Notes under the pieces: generated by a model
Seen by the model: the letters and a program-made list of their open reading frames with translations, nothing else
The model's database searches: none
Told to the model about the DNA's origin: nothing
Translations under genes and position numbers: made by a program
Part shown: positions 1 through 5,446 of the stretch, piece after piece
Numbering within the stretch: position 1 is the stretch's first letter
Layout: each line of letters begins with the position of its first letter
Assembly (NCBI GenBank): GCA_031267195.1
Contig: JAIRZO010000040.1
Location: 1-5,446 of the forward strand
Length of the DNA stretch: 5,446 nt
Reading direction: 5' to 3'
Source of the DNA: Holosporaceae bacterium
GTDB taxonomy: Bacteria; Pseudomonadota; Alphaproteobacteria; UBA3830

Positions 1-112
1 TGATAAACCTGCGGTTGTCTTCTGCCGGATGTCCGGTGTGCCCTTCGCTTCCAGGTAGTCGCTTTTCAAGCTTTTCCCATAATTTATCTGAGATGTCATG
101 ACGATGATGCAT
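1..112 (-). CDS. IS5-family transposase, N-terminal fragment (runs off window)
   Basis: The reading frame gives 37 residues starting MHHRHDISDKLWEKLE, followed by LPG and then EDNRRFI. This matches the N-terminal domain of IS5-family (IS1031/IS427-like) transposases, which begin with a short H/R-rich stretch, 'DISDxxWEKLExxLPG' and 'DNRRFINAVxWILRTG'. The rest, including the DDE catalytic domain expected to follow, lies beyond base 1, so it cannot be said whether the gene is intact. The start is fixed by an in-frame TAA five codons upstream (125-127) and by AAGGAG eight bases before the ATG. A second ATG four bases upstream opens another frame that does not resemble a transposase. The enzyme would cut and join the IS ends during transposition. 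Recognition is from memory of the family, not from a search. Confidence 0.85.
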   Translation of the reverse strand, partial: MHHRHDISDKLWEKLEKRLPGSEGHTGHPAEDNRRFI

Positions 113-120
113 TGCATAGA

Positions 121-126
121 CTCCTT
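121..126 (-). promoter_or_regulatory. Ribosome binding site of the transposase
   Basis: On the minus strand this reads AAGGAG, a near-perfect Shine-Dalgarno sequence, with an eight-base spacer to the ATG at 112. The spacing supports the chosen start over the other-frame ATG whose first base is 116, which would be only four bases from the site. Confidence 0.7.
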
Positions 127-139
127 AAAAAACATCAAC

Positions 140-168
140 ATCATATCACAAATCGCCTTTGACGACAA
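140..168 (-). promoter_or_regulatory. Predicted sigma70-type promoter of the transposase
   Basis: Read on the minus strand, a TTGTCG -35 box (163-168) is followed after exactly 17 bases by a TATGAT -10 box (140-145). The -10 box matches the TATAAT consensus at five of six positions. The promoter lies inside the presumed IS end and would give a leader of about 20 bases before the transposase ATG, a normal arrangement for an insertion sequence. This is pattern matching only. Confidence 0.55.
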
Positions 169-240
169 ACTCTAAACTCTCTTTATTTTTACGAAGAGAA
201 TTTAGTATACATGGGGTCGAATGGGGCTCTTCTGTCTCGT

Positions 241-1008
241 TTATAGAATTATTTTCATTTGGTCATATGCTGGCCTAATATTTGCCGGTAATCCATCTTC
301 TAGAGTTTCATAATCCATGGAAATACTCATGTGAGTTAGGAATGTCTTCCTGGGCTTTAGTATTTCTACCCAACGCAGCACTTGCTCGAGGCTTGCGTGG
401 GAAGGGCGCTGTTCCTGGGATGTGCAACCCACAATCCAGGTATCCAAATCCCGCAATTGAGACATGGCTTTTTCGTCCAGATGTGCTACATCGGTGGAAT
501 AGGCGAAATTTCCAATCCGAATGCCAGTTGATTTTAAGTAACCGTGATCCTGTTCGAAACAGGTTCCTGTTATATCTCCGATTACAAACTCGTCTTTCAC
601 AACATTGGTGGATATGTATGGCCTATATGTGGCACTGATGTCAACATGGTGGTCGCACAAATAGAAAAAAGATTTTCTAATATCTTCCATAACCTTTTCA
701 CGACCATAAATTTGAAGAAGGAAATCATTTTCAAAAAACAGAGGCCTTAATTCATTGATGCCATTGACATGATCAAAGTGTACATGGGTTACGAAAACGC
801 CATCCACAACGGAAGATCCGTAATCCAGCAGCTGTTGCCGTAGATCCGGAGACATGTCCACCAGAAGAGAAGTATTGCCATTGGTAATTATAATGGAGGA
901 GCGAGTTCTGCGATTTTTGGGATTGTGACGATTACATTCCCCCCATCCATACTTCAGAGAAGGAACGCCGGCCGACGCCCCACACCCGAGAATAGTAATT
1001 TCCAACAT
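241..1008 (-). CDS. MBL-fold metallo-hydrolase (PhnP-like phosphodiesterase relative)
   Basis: This is a complete 255-residue protein with no signal peptide or membrane segment, so probably a cytosolic hydrolase. It opens with LGCGASAGVP (7-16) and has WGEC then NPKNRR (22-34) and VDMSPDLR (50-57), the signature of the alphaproteobacterial MBL-fold family related to PhnP. The metal ligands are all visible: HVHFDH (H75, H77, D79, H80), H155 in EQDHG, D173 in YSTDV and H226 in LTHMS. PhnP itself hydrolyses cyclic phosphodiesters, but the Cys cluster that binds its structural zinc is mostly absent (only C25 remains), so this is not PhnP proper and its substrate is unknown. At residue 194 a Gly stands where relatives usually have Asp (V-D-C/A-L). 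The start is the first ATG after an in-frame TAG at 1030-1032. Its Shine-Dalgarno is weak (GGA eight bases upstream). It is divergent from rpoB with a 179-base gap, and shows no operon partner in the window. Confidence 0.88.
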   Translation of the reverse strand: MLEITILGCGASAGVPSLKYGWGECNRHNPKNRRTRSSIIITNGNTSLLVDMSPDLRQQLLDYGSSVVDGVFVTHVHFDHVNGINELRPLFFENDFLLQIYGREKVMEDIRKSFFYLCDHHVDISATYRPYISTNVVKDEFVIGDITGTCFEQDHGYLKSTGIRIGNFAYSTDVAHLDEKAMSQLRDLDTWIVGCTSQEQRPSHASLEQVLRWVEILKPRKTFLTHMSISMDYETLEDGLPANIRPAYDQMKIIL

Positions 1009-1080
1009 TGACTCTATCCAAAAATAGTCCTAAAATCGCAAAAAAAATTTCGATATTTTCGTATTCTTTCAAGTGAGGTG

Positions 1081-1109
1081 TTGCATTTTATCACAAATAG
1101 CTGTATGCT
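1081..1109 (+). promoter_or_regulatory. Predicted promoter of rpoBC
   Basis: A TTGCAT -35 box (1081-1086) is followed after 17 bases by a TATGCT -10 box (1104-1109). The match to consensus is moderate (three and four of six positions). A/T-rich DNA with an eight-A run (1040-1047) lies upstream. The start would be near 1116, about 70 bases before the rpoB ATG. Because the upstream neighbour is divergent, some promoter must lie between 1009 and 1187, and this is the best candidate I can see. Confidence 0.45.
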
Positions 1110-1113
1110 ACAA
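1085..1113 (-). promoter_or_regulatory. Predicted promoter of the MBL hydrolase gene
   Basis: On the minus strand a TTGTAG -35 box (1108-1113) is followed after 17 bases by a TAAAAT -10 box (1085-1090). The -10 box matches consensus at five of six positions and is preceded by TGA, an extended -10 (TGn). Transcription would start near 1078, leaving a leader of about 70 bases. The site overlaps the predicted rpoB promoter on the other strand almost completely. Confidence 0.45.
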
Positions 1114-1176
1114 GCAGTATGTGTGCTTTTTTTCTCGTCTAATGTCTTTAATTACTGTTTCTAACTGCCTTTTAAA

Positions 1177-1182
1177 AAGGGA
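1177..1182 (+). promoter_or_regulatory. Ribosome binding site of rpoB
   Basis: AAGGGA lies five bases before the ATG (seven from the AGG core). It supports the start at 1188 and overlaps the right arm of a short A/T-rich palindrome (1168-1180). Confidence 0.65.
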
Positions 1183-1187
1183 ACACA

Positions 1188-4100
1188 ATGATAAGAAAAT
1201 TTACTGAGCGGAAGAGATTCCGAAAAAATTTCTGTCGCGTGAAGGAAGTTGCTACTCTACCGAATCTTATAGAGCTGCAGCGAGCTTCCTATAATGGTTT
1301 TTTATATTCGGAAAAAATGGATGACATACGAGAAGATATTGGTCTACGGGAAGCCTTCAATGATTCGTTCCCCATAAAAGATGCTGCTGGCAGAGCACAA
1401 ATAGATTTCTGTGATTATCATTTCGATGAACCAAAACATACGGAAGACGAATGTCGCAGCCGCGGATTGACGTTTGCAGCTTCATTAAAGGCGACATTCC
1501 GCCTTGTCGTGTGGTGTGAGAATGGAGAAACTGCCCAGAAGGAAATTAGCGACATAAAAGAACAAGATGTGTATATATGTGATCTTCCTCTCATGACCCG
1601 GGATGGGACATTCATTGTGAACGGCATAGAGCGCGTAATTGTTTCACAAATGCAACGTTCTCCCGGGGTTTTTTTCGACCACGACAGTGGAAAAACCCAT
1701 AATTCTGGAAAATATTTATTCGCAGCCCACATAGTACCCTATAAGGGAGCATGGTTAGACATCGAATTCGATGTAAAGGATCTGCTGTACATACGTATTG
1801 ACAGAAAAAGAAAAATATTGGCAACCACTTTTCTTATGGCCATCGATTCTGCGAAAACCGAAAAAGATCGGGCTGAAAATCCAGATAGGGAATTTAAGTT
1901 CTCTGAAATATACGGAATGGATCGGGAGGAGATTCTATCCTATTTTTATGGCAACTATGAAATAAGACACAACGAGAATGGGATGTTTTCCGAAAACTTT
2001 GATCCAGATCGCTGGAGTGGCGTTAAACTGGAAAAAGATCTGATAGATGCAAAAACTGGTCTGGTTGTGCTTGCTGCTGGAGAAAAAATCACCACACGCA
2101 TGGCAAAAAAACTTGTGAGTGACGGTGTTACTGAAGTAGCTGTATCCTCAGAAGATTTGATCGGAAAGTATAATGCTTTTGATATCATCGATCCGGACTC
2201 GGGCATCGTGATAGCCGAAGCAGGAAACGAATTGACAGAGCAACTTCTGGAAAAAATTGTGGCCTGCACGCCGCAGTTTCATCTCCTTTGCATTGATCAT
2301 ACGGGAATCGGTGGCTATATCCGACATACTCTTGCCATTGATAAATGCAACAATCGGGAAGAAGCTCTAATTGAATTGTTCCGCATCATGCGGCCAGGGG
2401 AACCTCCAACTCTGGAAAGCGCTCAGGAGGTATTTCACAATCTATTTTTCAATAGTGATCGCTATGATCTATCGGCGGTCGGACGGGTCAAAATGAACGC
2501 AAGAATTGGAGTAGATAGACCGGGAAATTTTGGTATCCTAGCTAAGGATGACATCCTGAAAATTATGAAAATTCTCCACCGTCTAAAGGATGGCAATGAA
2601 GAAGTTGATGACATAGACAATCTAGCTAACAGAAGAATCCGTTCTGTGGGAGAATTGCTAGAAAATCAATTTCGATTAGGACTGGTACGCATGGAGCGGG
2701 CTGTAAAGGAACGCATGGGCGCCGTTGACATTTCAAATGCTGTGCCCAATGATATCATCAATGCAAAGCCGGTATTTTCTGTAATCCGAGAGTTTTTTGG
2801 GTTATCACAATTGTCGCAATTCATGGATCAAGTGAATCCATTGGCAGAAATTACCCACAAAAGGCGCATTTCTGCCCTTGGTCCTGGAGGGCTAACCCGA
2901 GACAGGGCGGGATTCGATGTCCGCGATGTTCACACCACTCACTATGGTCGAATATGTCCCATAGAAACTCCTGAGGGCCAGAACATTGGTCTCATCAATT
3001 CTCTAGCAATTTTTGCCAAGATCGATAGATATGGTTTCATAGAAGCTCCCTACCGAAGGGTGGTGAATGGCAAAGTTACGGACGAAATTGTTTATCTTTC
3101 GGCTATGGATGAAGCGAAATATTCTATTGCGCAGGCAAATGCTGATCTGAAGGCCGATGATACCTTTAGAGACGAATTTGTGACCTGCAGAAAAAATGGT
3201 GATTTCGTTAACACACCTCGAGATTCTATTGAATATATGGATGTTTCTCCTAAGCAGATCCTATCCATCGCAGCGGCGCTAATTCCGTTTTTGGAAAATG
3301 ATGACGCCAGCCGGGCCCTTATGGGGGCCAACATGCAGCGGCAAGCGGTTCCTCTATTGAGGGCTCAGGCTCCTCTGGTTGGCACGGGGATGGAAGCTGT
3401 CGTGGCTAACGACTCCGGCGTAGCGATCATCGCCAGGAACGACGGACTCGTGGATCAGGTAGATGCGGATAGGATTGTTGTTCGCGTCATTGGTCAGGAT
3501 TCTAATGTCGGTGTGGATATATATAACCTGAGAAAATTTGAAAGATCTAACCAGAGTACGTTTTTAAATCAAACACCGCTGGTGAGAAAAGGTGATCGGG
3601 TCAAGAGCGGTGATATAATTGCCGATGGTTCCGGTACGGATCTGGGAGAATTGGCCCTGGGACAAAATGTGTTTGTGGGATTTATGACATGGCGTGGCTA
3701 CACCTTCGAAGACGCCATTATTATTTCAGAGCGAATAGTACAGGATGACTATTTTACATCCATTCACATAGAAGAGTTTGAAAGCATGGCCCGGGACACG
3801 AAGTTAGGGAACGAAGAGATTACTCGGGATATTCCGAATATATCGGACGATGCACTGCGCAATCTTGACGAAGCAGGAATTGTGCACATAGGCGCTGAAG
3901 TGCAGGCGGGAGATATCTTGGTGGGTAAGGTTACTCCAAAGGGAGAATCCATGATTACGCCGGAGGAAAAATTGCTGCGAGCTATTTTTGGCGAAAGGGC
4001 CGCAGATGTAAAAGATTCATCTCTACGGGTTCCGCCAGGTGTTCGCGGCACAGTTGTGGATGTCAAGATTTTTTCCAGAAGTGGGGTGGAAAAGGACGAA

Positions 4101-5381
4101 CGCTCCATGGCAATCGAACAGAAAAAAATCGAATCCTATAAGAATGATATGGATGCAGAGCGCAAGATTATCGAAGATATCTACTACAGTAGATTGTGCG
4201 ATAAACTGCAGAGCCAGAAGATTGTTAGCTCTCCTGTAAAATGCCCGGAAGCGAAAATTACACCGGAGTACTTAAATACACTGACCAAAAGCCAATGGCG
4301 CCAAATAGTCGTGGCCAATGAGAAAATCGCAAGAGACATTGATGAGCTTCATAGCAATTTTGATGAAATTTTGAAAAAATTGCAGAAAAATTTTGAGGAA
4401 AAGGTTGAAAAGTTGCAAAAAGGCGATGAACTGGCTCCGGGTGTTCTGAAAGTTGTGAAAGTTTATGTGGCTGACAAGAGAAAACTGCAGCCGGGCGATA
4501 AATTGGCAGGAAGACATGGCAATAAGGGAATCGTTTCAAAAATCGTGCCGGTGGAAGACATGCCGCATCTTGAAGATGGAACTCCCATTGACATCATTCT
4601 GAATCCGCTTGGCGTAACTTCGCGCATGAATGTGGGACAGATTTTGGAAACTCATCTAGGATTGGCCTCCAAAGCCCTTGGTAAAAAAGTACGGGAAGTT
4701 ATTGAAAATATCCAATCTGATGAGGCGTTGATGGTAGCGCTGAGGGCTCAGCTGAAGGATATTTATGATTCATCTGATGATAGAAATGACATTGATTCCA
4801 TGACTGATAGCGAAGTTGCGGAATTGGCATCCAATGTTACGCAGGGCATTCCTGTAACCACACCGGTGTTTGATGGTGCAAAGGAGAAGGATATCGTAGA
4901 TGCCTTGCTGAAGGCTGGCCTGGATGGTTCCGGACAGGTCACACTATATGATGGTTGCTCCGGTGAACCATTTGATCGAAAAATTACGGTGGGATATATT
5001 TATATGCTCAAATTGCATCACATGGTAGACGATAAAATTCATGCCAGGTCCATTGGACCATATAGTCTTGTTACGCAGCAACCGCTGGGAGGCAAGGCTC
5101 AGTTCGGTGGTCAGCGATTTGGAGAAATGGAAGTATGGGCTCTGCAGGCCTATGGCGCTGCCTATACACTGCAGGAAATTTTGACGGTAAAATCGGATGA
5201 TGTTACCGGCAGAACCAAGGCCTACGAATCCATAGTAAAGGGAGATGAAAATATCGTTCCTGGTATTCCGGAGTCCTTCAATGTTCTTATGAAGGAATTG
5301 CGTGGTTTAGGATTGAACTTTGAGTTCCAGCAGGATATTGCTTCCGGTAATGATAGTTCAGATCTATATACATCCGTTTAG
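1188..5381 (+). CDS. rpoB: DNA-directed RNA polymerase subunit beta
   Basis: This is a complete beta subunit of 1397 residues (E. coli 1342; alphaproteobacterial forms are usually somewhat longer). With beta-prime it forms the catalytic cleft of RNA polymerase. Landmarks in order: N-terminal protrusion and lobe with ERVIVSQ and [10 protein letters not shown] (148-166); rifampicin-pocket region [13 protein letters not shown] to [14 protein letters not shown] (536-569); CPIETPEG (590-597); the acidic pair E841-D842 in [18 protein letters not shown] (940-952); a predicted coiled coil (about 1044-1080); catalytic lysines K1105 and K1113 in [15 protein letters not shown] with H1285; and the C-terminal clamp segment [27 protein letters not shown] (1293-1319). 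The frame is unbroken and all catalytic residues are present, so it should be functional. Several almost invariant residues are changed, including T583, Q598, T834, T1144, I1289 and Q1320. ATG start with a good Shine-Dalgarno; stop TAG. It is followed closely by rpoC, but rplJ/rplL are not upstream as is usual. Confidence 0.99.
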   Translation: MIRKFTERKRFRKNFCRVKEVATLPNLIELQRASYNGFLYSEKMDDIREDIGLREAFNDSFPIKDAAGRAQIDFCDYHFDEPKHTEDECRSRGLTFAASLKATFRLVVWCENGETAQKEISDIKEQDVYICDLPLMTRDGTFIVNGIERVIVSQMQRSPGVFFDHDSGKTHNSGKYLFAAHIVPYKGAWLDIEFDVKDLLYIRIDRKRKILATTFLMAIDSAKTEKDRAENPDREFKFSEIYGMDREEILSYFYGNYEIRHNENGMFSENFDPDRWSGVKLEKDLIDAKTGLVVLAAGEKITTRMAKKLVSDGVTEVAVSSEDLIGKYNAFDIIDPDSGIVIAEAGNELTEQLLEKIVACTPQFHLLCIDHTGIGGYIRHTLAIDKCNNREEALIELFRIMRPGEPPTLESAQEVFHNLFFNSDRYDLSAVGRVKMNARIGVDRPGNFGILAKDDILKIMKILHRLKDGNEEVDDIDNLANRRIRSVGELLENQFRLGLVRMERAVKERMGAVDISNAVPNDIINAKPVFSVIREFFGLSQLSQFMDQVNPLAEITHKRRISALGPGGLTRDRAGFDVRDVHTTHYGRICPIETPEGQNIGLINSLAIFAKIDRYGFIEAPYRRVVNGKVTDEIVYLSAMDEAKYSIAQANADLKADDTFRDEFVTCRKNGDFVNTPRDSIEYMDVSPKQILSIAAALIPFLENDDASRALMGANMQRQAVPLLRAQAPLVGTGMEAVVANDSGVAIIARNDGLVDQVDADRIVVRVIGQDSNVGVDIYNLRKFERSNQSTFLNQTPLVRKGDRVKSGDIIADGSGTDLGELALGQNVFVGFMTWRGYTFEDAIIISERIVQDDYFTSIHIEEFESMARDTKLGNEEITRDIPNISDDALRNLDEAGIVHIGAEVQAGDILVGKVTPKGESMITPEEKLLRAIFGERAADVKDSSLRVPPGVRGTVVDVKIFSRSGVEKDERSMAIEQKKIESYKNDMDAERKIIEDIYYSRLCDKLQSQKIVSSPVKCPEAKITPEYLNTLTKSQWRQIVVANEKIARDIDELHSNFDEILKKLQKNFEEKVEKLQKGDELAPGVLKVVKVYVADKRKLQPGDKLAGRHGNKGIVSKIVPVEDMPHLEDGTPIDIILNPLGVTSRMNVGQILETHLGLASKALGKKVREVIENIQSDEALMVALRAQLKDIYDSSDDRNDIDSMTDSEVAELASNVTQGIPVTTPVFDGAKEKDIVDALLKAGLDGSGQVTLYDGCSGEPFDRKITVGYIYMLKLHHMVDDKIHARSIGPYSLVTQQPLGGKAQFGGQRFGEMEVWALQAYGAAYTLQEILTVKSDDVTGRTKAYESIVKGDENIVPGIPESFNVLMKELRGLGLNFEFQQDIASGNDSSDLYTSV

Positions 5382-5403
5382 AGTGATAAGTTTAGGCTAG
5401 AGT

Positions 5404-5406
5404 AGG
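5404..5406 (+). promoter_or_regulatory. Ribosome binding site of rpoC
   Basis: An AGG core within AGTAGGTG sits seven bases before the ATG at 5414. The 32-base gap after rpoB holds no terminator-like hairpin, in keeping with co-transcription and separate ribosome loading. Confidence 0.5.
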
Positions 5407-5413
5407 TGCAAAT

Positions 5414-5446
5414 ATGTCAGAACAGTTGCAAAAAATTTTTGGTCAA
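5414..5446 (+). CDS. rpoC: DNA-directed RNA polymerase subunit beta-prime, first 11 codons
   Basis: The visible product is MSEQLQKIFGQ, cut by the window end. Its position 32 bases after rpoB on the same strand, a Shine-Dalgarno at proper spacing, and the short N-terminus ending in IFG (as in many alphaproteobacterial beta-prime proteins, where a conserved domain binding template and zinc follows) make rpoC the clear call. Eleven residues alone would not prove it; gene order carries most of the weight. The product carries the catalytic Mg-binding aspartates in its unseen part and assembles with RpoB. Confidence 0.87.
   Translation, partial: MSEQLQKIFGQ

Larger units (their letters stand above)
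1..172 (-). mobile_element. 5' end of an IS5-family insertion sequence
   Basis: The transposase start, its ribosome binding site and its promoter show that one end of an insertion sequence lies just right of them. On the minus strand the likely terminus is GAGTTTGTCGTCAAAGGCG, beginning at 172 and flanked outside by TTA (TAA at 173-175 on the plus strand). Several IS5 groups target TNA or TA and begin with a GAG- or GGG-type end, which is why I place the edge here. The other end is outside the window, so neither the inverted repeat nor the target duplication can be confirmed. The edge could be off by several bases. Confidence 0.6.

Noticed and set aside
1..116. Alternative transposase frame starting at the upstream ATG (MQCIIVMTSQ...)
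   Set aside because: It stays open to the window edge but has no similarity to transposases. The frame starting at 112 matches the IS5 N-terminus and has correct Shine-Dalgarno spacing.
211..226. Tandem ATGGGG copies ten bases apart
   Set aside because: Only two short imperfect copies, expected by chance; no third copy and no associated element.
193..232. Inverted repeat GAAGAG/CTCTTC as a terminator for the MBL gene
   Set aside because: The arms are only six bases with a 28-base loop, and no T run follows on the minus strand.
282..638. Plus-strand open frame of 118 codons
   Set aside because: It lies wholly antisense to the MBL gene, whose motifs and length are clearly those of a real protein. 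It has no recognisable domain.
1114..1133. Possible terminator or attenuator: seven-T run (1127-1133) after AGCAGTATGTGTGC in the rpoB leader
   Set aside because: I could not pair the bases before the T run into a stem longer than three or four pairs, so it lacks the GC-rich hairpin of an intrinsic terminator.
1418..1824. Two minus-strand open frames opposite rpoB
   Set aside because: They are antisense shadows of a highly conserved gene, with low-complexity Ser/Phe-rich translations and no family resemblance. The same applies to minus-strand frames at 1955-2269, 3092-3334, 3764-4108 and 4258-4539.
1..5446. A novel defence, toxin-antitoxin, CRISPR or RNA-based system
   Set aside because: About 95% of the window is accounted for by rpoB, the MBL gene and short fragments of rpoC and a transposase. 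There are no repeat arrays, no tRNA or rRNA sequences and no unexplained stretch over 180 bases.

Overview
The window is the start of the rpoB-rpoC operon (RNA polymerase beta and beta-prime subunits) of a bacterium, most likely an alphaproteobacterium. RpoB has alphaproteobacterial-style sequence and length, and the divergent metallo-beta-lactamase-fold (MBL) gene is of a type common in that class. The DNA is moderately AT-rich, RpoB departs from consensus at several almost invariant positions, and an IS5-family element lies nearby. Together these make a host-associated lineage (Holosporales or Rickettsiales-like endosymbionts) plausible, but this is inference and no genus can be named from the window.

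Layout, left to right. Bases 1-112 (minus strand) are the first 37 codons of an IS5-family transposase. Its ribosome binding site, promoter and probable IS end lie just upstream, to about base 172. Bases 173-240 hold no gene and no convincing terminator. Bases 241-1008 (minus strand) encode an intact 255-residue MBL-fold hydrolase with a complete metal-binding set. Bases 1009-1187 are the divergent intergenic region. It carries two predicted sigma70-type promoters that lie on top of each other on opposite strands, one for each flanking gene. Bases 1188-5381 (plus strand) are a complete rpoB of 1397 codons. After a 32-base gap, rpoC starts at 5414 and runs off the window after 11 codons.

Functionally, rpoB and rpoC are co-transcribed and encode the two large subunits that form the catalytic cleft of RNA polymerase. 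In most bacteria the ribosomal protein genes rplJ and rplL sit directly upstream of rpoB. Here that position is taken by a divergent hydrolase gene, so rpoB appears to need its own promoter. The MBL protein has no evident link to transcription. The transposase points the same way as the MBL gene and away from rpoB.

I see no previously undescribed system. The points that deserve a second look are the interlocked divergent promoters, the loss of the usual rplJL-rpoB junction, and the cluster of unusual substitutions (several of them Pro to Thr or Gln) at conserved sites of RpoB.
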